Assembly (NCBI GenBank): GCA_022836615.1
Contig: MU405363.1
Span: 26,214 to 90,213 of the forward strand
Source of the DNA: Annulohypoxylon bovei var. microspora
Lineage: Eukaryota > Ascomycota > Sordariomycetes > Xylariales > Hypoxylaceae
Length of the DNA: 64,000 nucleotides
Reading direction: 5' to 3'
The notes under the pieces were generated by a model, which saw nothing but the letters and a program-made list of their open reading frames with translations, was not told the DNA's origin and searched no databases. Positions 44,136-56,727 of the stretch are shown in pieces; the first letter of the stretch is position 1, and every line of letters starts with the position of its first letter. The position numbers and the translations under genes were made by a program.

Positions 44136-47100
44136 TTTGAGAGAGCGCCTATGCGCACCGGCGCAAGTTGACAAGGGGGGAGGTCGGCGGTGGTGAGAAA
44201 GAGAACGACGAATCTGAGTTATCTAGTAGTGAAAATCACTCCAGAAACTCGAGAGATGCTGACGTTCACCGGCCAAAGCAGTATCGGTATCTATAGCATT
44301 ATCATTACTCATACCACCTAAACTCCGAGGACGTCAACGTGGGGTCCATGCATTATAAATGTTCTCTTACGCATGTGGCTGCATCTTACATAGTACAGTG
44401 TCTATAGTACTCTTACCAATTGGGCAGGTGATGGCCAAGATGAATACTACTGTGCCACCAATACAATCCCACAATAACACCTTGCCGTTACTACCTAGTT
44501 ACTTATTCTAACAATAACCCGGATGGTAACTAAAGAATCTTGTTTTTGTCTTCCCTTCTTTTGGTCTTTTTTCCTAACTCCATTTACGAGGCTTTACCTA
44601 CTTAGTTTTCCTTCCCGTCCTACGCTCAGATGAATGTTTATCTCATTTAGTTACTTACCTATTGCTACATTACTACCCTTGAGGGGACCTCGGTATTCTG
44701 TTAGTGGGGTTCTGGATTGCCTCAATCCATCTATGCCACCACGTAACCCCTCATTAGAGGTCTAGTTGCGACGTAGGACAGTTTTAGCTTCTGTCTGAGA
44801 ACGGAACCAAGAGGATCGGGTTCAGGCAATGTTTAGGTGGTGGACAGGGTACTGCAGTAATCTTCAGCGGTAATCTTTCAAGGGTTCTGGAATGTTATTA
44901 CGGCAGACTGGGTAAAATACAAGATACTGTAGGTAGGTACAAGAGGGGGGGGATCTTACCGAGTTGAGAGATCGTAAAAGCAAAAAGATGCAGAATACAC
45001 CGCGGCCAGCGAATACATTTAGTGAATGCCGGCGCTAATTGGGTCAAGTACATAGGTCCCGCGTTGGGTTTCTTCGAGAATCCTTCAGTGGTGCTGACAC
45101 GCATGGTGATGCAGTACTATGTACGAATGCAGCACGACCGCCCAGTTTTGCGGCCAACCAGGGGGTGCTTATCGTCCCATCTACTTCAAATTGACCAATA
45201 AGAATCCCTAAACGAGGCTTAGTACATATATCCACATACACCCTCTACATAGTATACATATGCTATAAGCTACATCGGCCAATGAGATTACGAAGATTTA
45301 ACGGATGGTCCCAGCATCTAAAGCCTCGTGGCAACTCTTGAAGAACCCCGAGTACCATCGCCTTAAATGCAAAACTACTCTGCTACTCTAGGTATTGTAT
45401 GCAATCCTGGAACATCCATCCCGTCACAGGTCTTTGCGTACCTTCTATGGTAGCAATCTAGGTAAGTTCCGAAGTCAAGGCCGCCTCAATCTTTAAGAGC
45501 TTTAACTGCCTGTACGATACGATGCCTACCTAGTCCTGGCAGAACTTTTTCCAAAGGCCCGAAGCCAAGTAATAAATTTAGATAAATAAATTTAGATAAA
45601 ATATACTAGGTAAGCTTATCCCGATCCTTCCCTTACTAACTATTTCTGTTAATAGGTGTGCGTGAGATCATAACCTTTCCTAGCTCAGTTAATCGATAGT
45701 TTGTAGAGCTTATGCGTGGAGACGTTCCATCGGTGGGAGTCTTGCAGGAAGCGGTATCGGTAAATCCACGGCTATGGAATCACTCTATCGTAACTACTAT
45801 GTATACCATAGGTAAGTAAAGAGGAAGTTGTCCAGAGTATAATGAAGTATATTAGTTATGAGTGATTGTTGATCTCCAAGCAACCCAGCGCTGACAAATT
45901 ACGAGAATATTGATATCGATCCATATACCAATCAATTCCAATTTCCCACGTACATACCTACATAATGTTAGATCTAAAAAGTATACCTACCTACTATTAG
46001 TTAGTTGTAGATTAATGATTTAACTTAAGTTGATGTTATCTCCTTATTTTGTCAAGTTACGCCCCAAACCCTTAACATGCTGGCGCTATTCCTCCGAAAG
46101 TGACTATAAAACGTGCCATGATAAGCAGAAGGATCGAGTCAAGTGGATTAATGCACCGGCTTATTGGTTATGGATTCGTAATCGAAGTGGCGATATGTTC
46201 TAACGCGTAAATAGATACGGTGGGTATAATAGAAAGAAGTAAACCGGTTTAGAGTGATTCACCAGGTTGTTTTGTTTCGATGAGTGTAAAGTGTGAGTTC
46301 ATATGCATATCATGAAGTAAAACAGAGTTACCACGTGGGGGTTCGATCAATACGAATAGAAGTATGCACAATTGAAATATTTTGGTGATCTCAAAAGGGG
46401 CAAAAATCAGTACCTGATAATCATATGGTTCTAGTCCTCGTCCTCTTGGCTGGTATTATCTAGATTAGAAGTATGGCTCTAAGTACCTAATAATGTTGAA
46501 CCCAAAACAAATGGTCATTTATTTTTATAGTTAATTATAAATATTTCATTTCTCGCGGAGCATTCATCAAACCACCCTATTTGTAGAGTTGTAGATGAAA
46601 ACATTAACATTTTGTATTGTATTCTTCTGGGCCAAAGAAATAGGATACGTTTAGAAGGTTTAAGAATTTGTTATATTATATTAAAGTACTCGTGAATATA
46701 AGTGTTTACCTAGGCAACTATCTTAATTCTGATGGCAGTGAACCTTGTTTAATTCGTTCATATTTTCATATTTAGGTAACATAGCTAAGAGAACCGGTTA
46801 AGCTCGTATATTTGTCTACCCAATCATACAGAAACTAGAGAAACACGAACATGCTTAACAATCACTGACGAGAGTTCTATTCTCATCATCTTTGGGATAC
46901 TTTTGTCTCATCGAATTCCTTCGATTTTGGCTGAGGTCAGATGTTGCTTGTAGTTAGACTATACTATGTTTAGGAAAGCTCATTAGCCTTTCGTCTGAAG
47001 TCTGTTAGTCGATGTTCAAGTGCCTAGATAAGACCGGTAGTTGCGTAAGACTTGTTTAGTGCTCTTTTTAGTAAGTTACCTTGTCAGGTTTGTAAACATC

Positions 47101-50100
47101 TAGACTCTAATCATCTTGGACATCTAAACTACACAAACCGGAATATCCATGCCTCACTGTTGCATTCGTATGTCTAACAATGTAACAACTGAGCTAAGCG
47201 ATGACAGATGGTATCAGCAAAAAGGGGCTTTTCAAGATATCTAGGATATGACAGAGGCTAGACTTAGTCTAAGAGATGTTTACATCCCTACTCTTATCTC
47301 GATTATGTTTTTAGGGGTATGTACGTAGGTATGTACGTAGGTATACTACTAGGTTCGGTAGATGACATGGTCCTCCATAGTTCTACATGAAGTTTCGGAG
47401 AGATCCATGAGGCTTGAGTACGCTTGGCCGTTTAAACCCCTACGATCTACCCCTCTTGTCTCCATCGTACAGAGTTGTTGCTCTTAGTGTTCTCTATATG
47501 ATCAAGGGGCATATATCTGAGACTTCTATCTCTGGATCGTTCCCGTGTTACGTAGCTAAGACTAAATGGCTTCGCGCGGGAACATGGCCAAACGTAGATT
47601 TAGAGTTCATCCTGTGCCTTGTTCCTTGCATGAAGACCACTGGCAGCGGGTTTACCCTAGCCGACATTTCGGAGTTGTCGATATTTGGAAAAATTTGGAG
47701 CCGACGTCGAGTATGCAAGGAACCAATTCTTTAGTCTAAGCCGTCATAGGAATAGAACCGGACGGATAGATCTCATATACGTAGGGTTTTCCGCTATGCA
47801 TGAGCCTGAGACCTGCTTTTCGAACCCTTTCTCTGTCGTCCCCCGCAAGCCACATGCCCCGAGTCCCTGATTATAACCGTTGGTGTTGGGGGCTAGCTCC
47901 TTGTCGCACGATCTGTTCTAGATTCCAGGGGTTTACGAACGACATACCCTAGCAATTACGATTAGACGCGTGCGGCGTGATAGGCAAGCGATTCGTCTGG
48001 TCCCCCGTGTGCAAATCGCGTATATGTAAGTATGCTGGCGTAGTTGACGATGCTACGGAACGTTACTTCGTCGGCAAGCGGCAACTTCGCAGGAGTCAGG
48101 AATTGGATCGGAAGAATAATTCAAGAATTCAAAGCCAAGCCCTTGTTGGCCGAGTATCTACCCAGTTCCCTGAGCAGTACCTAATCATACATACCTAGGT
48201 CCTTATCTACTTGGGTTCATACGTTGGTAGGTATATCTCTCATTAAACGATATCCTTTACTTATGTCGTCGGACCAGACTGCTCCGTTGATGCGGATACT
48301 ATCTTAGAGGCTCAATCACGCGGGCAAAGCGTCCCGATTGAACGATTAAGCTATGTCTACTACTACATATGTAACCTAGTTACTATGCAAATGTTTGCGC
48401 AGAAAGTGCACTAATTTTATCAGTGGAAGAGGTCTCTTCCTACTGGGTATCCCGTATGTATGTATGCATGGATGTACGTACATAACAAATAGCATGCTAG
48501 GCCAGGGGGGTCGCATCTCTGCATGTCATCCCGTTTTCTCTGCTAAAAACGTCACCTAGGGTTATAAGAGGCGCGCTATTGAACATTTTGGGTATCGAAG
48601 GATCGCCGCAACCACACGGCTGCCATACAATTCAGGCTATCAGGCACTCAGGAAGAGTAGTGTGGCTTTGAACATTGCCGAGTTGGATTTACGAAATTGC
48701 GCCTAGAAAAAAGATCATCACCTTGTAGGGGCAACATTGATGAGGCATTTCTCCTTCAATCAATAGCTAGAATGGCAAATATATGTTGGTTCTATCCCTG
48801 AGGGAGCCGTTAAACCGACTACATTGCGTCCCGAACCAAAACAGCCCAGAAAAAATGGTACAGGACGGGAAGCAAATCAGAAAACCACATCGGTCGGGGC
48901 CTTTAGTTGGCCCCTGACATCCCTAAGAGCTTGAATCCCTGTCTCTTCCCCGTCCCCGGTTCGGCGGTTCCTGCTGATCCTGATGAAATCCTAGCTCCAC
49001 TGTTGGATCGATCTCCTGATGAGGTTTAAACATTGTAATAACCTAGGTAGGATCCTAAGAAGCATAGGTGTCACATTCGAGATAGAAGCATGTGGTAGGG
49101 TATCATATTCTTTTCCATTTGAGATTACAACATGGCCGATAGCTCAATTATTTCCTTTGTTTTGCCAACGCCATTAGATTGAATGTCTATTAACTAGGTA
49201 GAAATGTAGTTAAACTTGAAAGAGATGGGGGCCAAAAAGTCCACTACATGTCTTAGTGTTGGTTAGTTCATCATCACCAACCTTCGCAGCTTTAGTCTAG
49301 ATCTTCCCCTAACTATATATGTACAAAATAACAAACGCCTTGCCTATCTGATCTATCGGTCTACTTATTTAATATCTCTCTAGTTTGTGAGCTACGTATT
49401 AATATGTACATAACTTGGAAGCATTAGACTTACATAATATTTGCTGTGCTTAGTTAAAAGAGTTCAAGTCATCCCTATCGTATTAGATAATAGATAACTA
49501 AAAGACATAAAACAACGTGTTAAGTATTATTATTATGAAGGCGAAAACATTCGATATGAGCAGGCATTATCAACATTATTCCCAATTATCTTCATTCAGG
49601 CAGATTTTCCCCCTGAATTGTTTTTTCCCTCTCCCCCACATTCGAAGCTGTTCTCCACTCTGCATAGCTGGAAGCCGTCCGATTGTCCTGCTTAGTTATA
49701 ACCTTATGGTACCATTAGACATGTTAGCTGGGTAGACCTGCCCAAAAGCGAATAAGGACGAATAAAAAAGCCCCTCCCCCTTTACCAGTACCTAATTCAT
49801 CCTTAGACCATACGACCTTAAGGAGCTTTGGGACCATGGGTACATGCCCCTCCCATTGGCTCTGCGCTGATCTGATCGATCTTATTGCTTGATCGGGATG
49901 AGTGCTCGGTCTCGTACTTACACCAGAACGGGCCAGCTAGCCAACCAGATACGACCTACCTAAGACAAAAAAATTAAAAAAGGGAAAAAAAAGGGTGTTC
50001 GTAACACACGTGGGAGCGAGTGAGAGGGAAAAAAACAAAACAAGAAGTAAAAAAAAGCAATTGGACCTACATACATACCTCATACATACATACATACATC

Positions 50101-50135
50101 CATACAAGCTATACATACCTACCTAAGGTATCAAC
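44136..50135. other. Six-kilobase gene-poor region
   Basis: I could not support a gene in this stretch. Short open frames (for example 47414-47734 and 47977-48198) have no recognisable motifs. There are AT-rich blocks (46400-46700), a duplicated segment TAAATTTAGATAAA near 45576-45600, a GTATGTACGTAG duplication near 47318-47343, and CCTAGG microrepeats (46709, 48193, 49040). Near the right end is the CATA-rich leader of the Urc4 gene. Confidence 0.5.
50068..50125. repeat. CATA microsatellite in the Urc4 gene leader
   Basis: Runs of (CATA) with interruptions (CATACATACATACATACATC) end a few bases before the start codon at 50136, so they are probably in the 5' untranslated region. A-rich tracts precede them (49965-50055). 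Confidence 0.7.
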
Positions 50136-52190
50136 ATGGGTCTCTTCTCTCGAAGGTCTAAAACGCCGAAGCCGGTAAATGCCACTGCGGCGGCCGAAGG
50201 GGGAGGAGGATTCGGAGCAGGGAATGACTCGGCCAGCCTCAACTCGGAAGGGTCAAACATGAGGAGCTCGTCGACGGGCAACTCGCGCCTCCAGATTCAC
50301 AATACCAATCGCACGTCGGCCAGCAGCGTACCTCAGACGCCACTGACCCCCATGACGCCGCATCCCCTACCCCGAATCAACCTGCCTAAGCCCCCAGACC
50401 CGTCTCTCGATGCCGCAGGTTATCTCAAGAGTCTGGGCTCCATTCGCGATCGCTCCAAGATCGTGACCGACAAGGCCTTGCGCAATAGCCTGAGCCACTT
50501 CGACGTTGACATGGCCAAGTTTCCTGATGTGGTCACGTTCGTATGCGGTATCATCAAGGTCTGGGAATTGCCGAATCCACCCCCCAGTTTTCTTGACACT
50601 ATACTAGTGTATGTATAGGTGTGCTGACTAGGAAGTATAGCGAGACTTCGACCCGCCGTTTTCCTCCATCCCGCCCCACGGCCGGTATCAGCACTTCTGC
50701 GTCGGCGGTCGGGACCGGGTCGCCAACCTGCTCGCCACCTTTCCCCAGAACATCGACAGCACCGAGAAATGTCGCAGCCTGATCGACCTATTCCTCGTGA
50801 GCGTCCTGCTCGACGCCGGCGCCGGCACTACCTGGAGCTTCAAGAGCGCCGAGAACGGTCGCATATACAGGAGATCGGAAGGTTTAGCTATCGCGAGCTT
50901 GGAGATGTTCAAGGCCGTACGTGTGCACCCACAATAAGCGATATCTACGCCGATATGGAAGATCTACACTTATTTCTTATCTATTTTTTTTTTAAAAAAA
51001 ATTATATATCATTTTTTGGATACAGGGGCCAGCGCTGACATTTGTATCGCGATAGGGATTGTTTTCTGGGAACCCGAGCAACAAATTTCAAGTGGATAAA
51101 GATGGTCTCCAGAAACTCACTGTCGAACAATTGGCCAAGGGCATGCAGTCGCAGCCTGGGAGCGAACTCGCTGGTCTAGAAGGTAGAACGCAGCTCCTGA
51201 TCCGTCTCAGTACCGCGCTGGCGGAAAAGACCGAGTACTTCGGAGATGATGGACGGCCAGGCAATTTGATCGGTATGTGATATCATTCATTCATGAGATC
51301 AGCCAGATCCCCCCCTCTCCCCTGGATGTCTAGCAAGTCGGATCTTCTAACCCCCATATGAATGCGCAGACTATCTCCTCGCCCACCCGACGACACAAGC
51401 TTCTTCAACCCCTATAGTAGTCGTTCCCGTGCTCTGGAATGCGCTTATGTCCGGCCTCGCCCCCATCTGGCCATCGTCGCGAACGGCTATCGATGGCGTC
51501 CCGCTCGGCGACGCATGGCCCTGCTCGTCGATGCCGCAGCACGCGCCGACGTCCACCTCTCCTAACCTCTCCCCCTTCCCCAACTCACAGCAGAGCGCCG
51601 CGCCGTGGGAATCCATACTACCTTTCCACAAGCTGACGCAATGGCTCACGTACTCGCTGATGCAGCCGATGCAGAACCTCCTACGGATCCAGTTTGCCGG
51701 CACGGAGCTATTAACGGGTCTGCCGGAGTATAGAAATGGTGGTCTGTTCATTGACCTCGGCGTCCTAACGCTCAAGAGCGCCGACCACGAGCGTGGTCTG
51801 CAGCACTACAACGAGCATTGCCAGCGGACGGGCACCAAAGGCGTCGAGGTAGCGCCTATGTTCGAACCGGGCGATGATGTGATCGTGGAGTGGAGAGGTG
51901 TCACGGTGGGCTTCCTCGACATGCTCTTAGTCGAGGTGAACAAGGCTTTTAAGAGGGAGCTCAACGGCGGCGAGCTCACGTTGGCGCAATTGCTCGAGGC
52001 GGGAAGCTGGAAGGTAAGTTTCTTCCGTGGTGTAGCGACGCTGCTATCATCTCTGCTTAGTTATACAACTGTTTGAATTTTGTAAACTAATATCTGATAC
52101 TTACAGGGTGGCCGCGAGATCGCGGAAGTCAGCCGACCGAATACGAAAGAGCCGCCTATCCTGATCGACTCCGACGGGACTGTATTTTAA
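50136..52190 (+). CDS. urc4: DUF1688 / uracil catabolism protein 4 homologue (547 aa)
   Basis: Five exons, 50136-50558, 50641-50916, 51056-51272, 51370-52013 and 52107-52190, join in frame to 547 aa. After a Ser/Pro-rich N-terminal 85 residues come blocks diagnostic of the DUF1688 family: AAGYLKSLGSIRDRS, FPPHGRYQHF-like IPPHGRYQHFCVGG, LFLVSVLLDAGAGTTW, SEGLAIASLEMFKAGLFS, EYFGDDGRPGNLIDYL, TGLPEYRNGGLFIDLGVL and a C-terminal EAGSWKGGREIAE. In yeasts the family member Urc4 (Urg3 in fission yeast) is needed for uracil use as nitrogen source; its chemistry is not settled. The extra Pro/Ser insert at about residues 300-330 (APTSTSPNLSPFPNSQQ) lies between conserved blocks. Confidence 0.88.
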
Positions 52191-52983
52191 CACCGAGGCC
52201 ATCATCCCCTATCGTATTCTTCTCATCTGTCATTTTTATCTCCCTTCCCTTCCCTTCATAATTAGTGTATTATGAGATATTAAACAAAAAGGTCACTAGA
52301 TCTAGTAGACATGGGACTCATACCCCCCCCTTTTCCCTTATTAGCACTCGAGGCAAGAGTGTAGTCATTCTGAAAGCCGGTTCGAAAAATATACCACCTA
52401 CTTTGGCTAGGGCTCTCCTAATTACTAGAGAAAAAGAAATAAGGTCAAGGAAATCAAGCAGGCTAGGTCCGTTGTAAGGGCGAGGCGCGGCGACGACGCG
52501 CTTCTCGTCGCAATTATTCGTAATCCTCCACGAGGTTTGCGGTTTGTGTTATGGGATGATCAGAGGATCGATCGGCTCTTTCGATTAGGATAGTATCGCC
52601 GGAGAACCTAATTAATCAACCCTATGAGATATCTGTTCCCAACACGTGAGACCTCGTAGAACTTCTAGGGATTTCCTGTGTATGAGATTGGGCTAACTAG
52701 AGGAATACCACAACAATGCCTAGGTACCTACCTAGTCTTAGTTGACCAGCTAAGGGAGTTGGCTAGTGGTTTGATTTGAGATATCTTTCTTACTATTGCA
52801 CATGCTATATTTTTATATACGTATACAATGTAATTCCGATTGGGCGTATAATATCCCATCCAAGCCGGGTGCTTTTCTTAGGCAGCAGAAATCATCCATG
52901 AAAAAGGATAAGAGTAATCCACCTATGTTATGTATGATACAATCCCGGCTTCCGCATCGTACACCAAACTAACGAAGGGACTT
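52191..52983. other. Intergenic, convergent gene ends
   Basis: About 790 bp between the Urc4 and Oxa1 gene ends. It contains a CCTAGG run near 52721-52735. No gene is seen. Confidence 0.45.
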
Positions 52984-54626
52984 TCAAGATCTCTCCTTCT
53001 CGGCGCGTCGTCGGCGAATTTCATCTATCCGTCGGCGTGTATTCTCCTTTTCTTCTAAGGCCCTACGCTCTCCGTAATCCTGGGCTTTCTTCCAATGTTC
53101 TTTCTGCTTAGTGGTGCCGTCGCCCATGATCTTACCCATGATATTCTGGCCGATAGAAGAATCTGGCGCCTGCCACGCGGCGCCGGCCTCGGCAGCCGTC
53201 GGCGGAAATCCTCGAGTCTTGGCCGGAAGAGGGGGGATGCCAGCCCAGCGACGGACAGCCGGGTTGAGGGTCGCCGACGACTGGACGACGGAAGCGGCAC
53301 TGAACATTAGGAAAAACCACTGTATGCCGGCCGGTAGCCAGGCTGTGCAGAGGAACATGGTGGGAGGAAGAATGTACATCATCCCTTTTTGTATAGATTC
53401 GCTCATTTGATTAGGGGCTGTTTGGTTAGCAGCTTGTGATTGCTGGTAGGGTGTTAGTTAGAGATCTCAAGGATGAGAGAGCAATTGGTATTTCGATAGG
53501 TCGCTTACCTTAAACATGAGCGTGGTAAGGGCAACGGACGCGAAGGGCATTATATAATAGGGGTCGTGTACAGTCAGGTCGGTAAACCACAACATACCTC
53601 CCGTCTCCAAGCTGGGTACGGGTAGAGTGGCCATGGCTCGGACTAGTCGAAACATGCCGAAGGTGAACGGAAAAGACCACAGCGTGGCAAGGGACTTCAT
53701 CGTACTAGCGTCATACTTCTTCTTGAGCTGCAACATCTTTGTATGTGCCCCCTTCTGGGCCAAGACGCCTAGGCCTTTATAAGTGGCTTCATCATACTCG
53801 GCCTTTGCTTGTATATAGGCCGGATCTCGAGCGAGCATCGCTAAACGCGCCTGGTGTTTGCTAGCGGTTAGGGAAGGTTTGAAGAAGAGAATGCGCCATG
53901 CAAATGCTACAGTGGTCAGCGAGGCCCACCAAGGCATGCCTGTGTAGATATATATGTGCTCTAGGAGCCATTGACAACAGCTGGTAGGCCCCCATCCGAA
54001 ATCCAAGCCGAGATTTTTGAGGTACCCTATCTGCTCAGGTATATCGAGGATAGACGTCCATTCTTGATCGCCGAGGGAACCCGGTTCTAATTGCGCCGAA
54101 CCTAGGTCGGCATGATCTGCCGGACTCGATAACGGAACATCTTGAGGTGCTTGAGCTGGAGGGGCGCTTGCGAAGGAATCTTGTGCCCATTTTTCCGGTG
54201 TCGCGACGGGTTCTGACGACTGTGGAGGAGTTGCGGGAGAAATAAACTCTGTCTCGATAGACTTTTGTTTGGAAGAGAAGGGCCACAACGATAAATTTCG
54301 CGATGCTCCGGAACGCTGCGCGAAGACGCTCGACGCAGTAGCTGCAAGAACGGTGCGGGAACCAATTAAAGATATAGGTGTAGAGGATGCGCCACTGGAT
54401 CGGCTCAATAGTGTAGACCGAGACTGCGCTTGCGAGAAGTGGCGTAGGGGGACTCGTAGAGGTCGAACTGACTATGAGAAGAAAAGGAAGAAGCCCGACG
54501 TTAGCAACCAAATTTAGGGACTATTACTTGTAGAGGAGAGTTTTATTATACCTGTGTCCGAGCAGACCTAGTAGCCCGCAGCGCAGAAGCCGGGTTCGAT
54601 CTCGAAAGTCCTCTGCTCGGCAGCAT
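52984..54626 (-). CDS. oxa1: Oxa1 family mitochondrial inner-membrane insertase (498 aa)
   Basis: Three exons, 54626-54552, 54471-53509 and 53442-52984, give 498 aa. The first exon starts an Arg/Ser-rich presequence (MLPSRGLSRS..) that continues into RVPLRHFSQAQSRS, a strong mitochondrial targeting signal. The YidC/Oxa1/Alb3 core follows with hydrophobic helices at about residues 180-200 (WWASLTTVAFAWRILFF), a charged matrix loop (LQLKKKYDAST), GGMLWFTDLTVHDPYYIMP and MMYILPPTMFLCTAWLPAG. The C-terminal 80 residues are basic and coiled (RRRIDEIRRRRAEKERS), the ribosome-binding tail known in Oxa1. It inserts mitochondrially encoded proteins into the inner membrane. Confidence 0.87.
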
Positions 54627-55385
54627 GACGATAGATTGTGGACTTTATAAAAGCTGAGTCGAGATGCGACAAGAATTCCGAAGTGGAATATTTTTACATT
54701 CAATGTTCGGTACTTCTAGGTGTATGCACTTTCCCTATCGATACCGTACCCCAGGGTATAGTACTTAGGTACCTATATACCTACATAGGCAAGTGCGACC
54801 TTGGGGACGGGGGATCTCCGGCTCGTCACTTAAACTCCCATCCAAGTTTCCCATCTTTCACATCCCGCTTCCCGTTCCCTCCAATAAATCTTCACGGCAT
54901 TCGACGAAGACGAGATATCTAAGGTACCTAGGTAGGTCGTAACCCTACACATCCTTAATATTCAACTCTAGTAAAGCAAGCGTCCAATAAGTTGTATGAT
55001 AAGTAGACGAATTTCCCAGGGATAAATAAAAACAGTCAGTTACCTTAGGTTAGTAGGTACTCCAGATATGACATGCGTAAGTCATACATATCATGGATGT
55101 ATGTACCTAAATCAAGAGACACTTGAAATTTGAATGGGATTCATATTTTATTATTCTGTATCTACAGCCCCATGTAGTTCTAGTTTCCCTCGTAGAGAGA
55201 AACTTTATACATAAACAATACCCAACGTCCATCTCCTTTTTCCTTTGATTTTTCCTCGCCGTCTCTCCCGCCCGTCTAATTTAATAGGTATTTCGTATAG
55301 CATACGCATGGCATGTCTGTGAGATACGCCTCTTCACTTTTAGCTCGATCGTAAATGTACAAGTATTGTAGCTATCAGGATAGCA
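54627..55385. other. Intergenic region
   Basis: About 760 bp. It is the upstream side of Oxa1 and the downstream side of Mim1, with CCTAGG microrepeats at about 54764-54789 and 54921-54937. No gene is seen. Confidence 0.45.
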
Positions 55386-55832
55386 TCACTCCAAGCTCGT
55401 AAGATCTCGTAGGTCTGGCCGCGGTTTTGGTCGATCACGGATCTCGATGCCCGGACCGATGGGGTGTACTCGTTGCCGGGACAGAGGGAAGACCTACGCG
55501 GTTCAACTAAAGTCAACTTTTGCTATCCATATACCTATCTGCTATTGTATGGTGTTGCTTACCCTTGTGCCTCCCCACCCCAGCCTAAATGCGGCTTCGT
55601 GCGCGAACAGCTCTCCAAATCCCAGCATCATGCCGTTGATAAATGGTAACAGTAGGTTAATGGCCGCACCTCGGAGCATAGACCATACGGTCGGGGACCT
55701 GTATAGGACTAAGGCCGGCGAGGATGACGAAGGTGGCGAGGGTGATATATCTTCACCGGCCGAGTATTGCTCGCTGTCCGAGTGCATCGTGACGCCGGAC
55801 TCGGCGAGGGGGTTTGTTTCTTCGGAGGACAT
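55386..55832 (-). CDS. mim1: Mim1/Tom13, mitochondrial outer-membrane import component (125 aa)
   Basis: Exons 55832-55563 and 55493-55386 give 125 aa. After a Ser-rich acidic N-terminus comes a single hydrophobic segment, INLLLPFINGMMLGFGELFAHE, that is diagnostic of Mim1 (PF08219), then FRLGWGGTRVFP and a short basic tail. The Gly-x3-Gly-like pattern in the segment is known to drive oligomerisation in the family. Mim1 helps insert alpha-helical proteins, including Tom subunits, into the outer membrane. An open frame of 142 codons on the opposite strand (55447-55875) overlaps it and is a shadow. Confidence 0.9.
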
Positions 55833-56727
55833 GGTAGGAGTGTTGTGTGTCGAGGATATCTCGGAGAAGGGATGAGAAGTGATTCTTTTTCAAGATTGTC
55901 TATTTTAGCTGCAAGGTTTCATGTCGCGGGGTGTCGTAATGGTAATAAGAGCAACCAACTAGCATTGATGCTCTAAGTTCTTCGAAGTTGAAATGGTTGG
56001 AGAAGGCTCAACATTGAAAGATGTCGGGGTTAAGGTCGGCTGCTAGATAGGTACCTAGTAGATTTAAGAATAAAATGAAAGCGTAGTGCAATATATCTAT
56101 CTAAGCCTATTTAGCTAAAATGCTAGCTCTAATTCTTCTAAATCAAGTTAGTCGTATCACCACGGAAAATTCATCCCACTTGCACTTGCAGATAATTTAA
56201 AATGCTGAGTGGGCAGCTGCTCGTCATTTCTGCTTGGAGGGGTCAGAGGGACCAGAGCCTGAGGGGTAGGTACCTACCTGGCCTGCTGGGCCGCCTAGGG
56301 TACCTATTACCTGAGCTAATGAGAGAAGGTTCAGTGGAAGGTCAGCCCCCACTAACTCCCCGCGGTTGCCCATGTAGGTATGGAAATCGACTGTGATTAG
56401 GCCACTGTGGAGAGCTTGACGTCGTCGCTGAAGCTGCCTAAGAACAAAGCCTTCCTTCTAATTCTACATACCTACAAACGTCACACTGTAAACCTTGAAG
56501 AATTACAGTTTTTAATTCGTGCTCGTTACTAACATTAAACACGTTAAACCTAACGACTTCCAAGTTCCCTCTTTGTTATCCTTCCCTACCTACTACATAC
56601 ATTTGAGGTAGTCGGCGAACAGTTCGTTCTTAGTTTATTTCACGATCTCCGTTGTTTACCAACACTCTACTTCTATTTGTCCGTACTCTATCCACATCTG
56701 ATTACTGTCGCCTACGTCTATTACAAC
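55833..56727. promoter_or_regulatory. Divergent promoter region between mim1 and shp1
   Basis: About 900 bp between divergent start codons of two housekeeping genes. It has CCTAGG-type runs near 56048-56060, 56267-56310. No exon or specific operator is recognised. Confidence 0.45.

Noticed and set aside
47414..48198. Open frames of 60-107 codons
   Set aside because: No known motif, no plausible splice links between them, and several overlap in different frames.
54556..54622. tRNA-like sequence with paired CCGAGCAGA / TCTGCTCGG and GGGTTCGATCTC
   Set aside because: It falls in the first coding exon of oxa1 and lacks proper D and anticodon arms; the stem is 9 bp.
55447..55875. 142-codon open frame on the plus strand
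   Set aside because: It overlaps the mim1 gene on the minus strand, whose product is clearly recognised.
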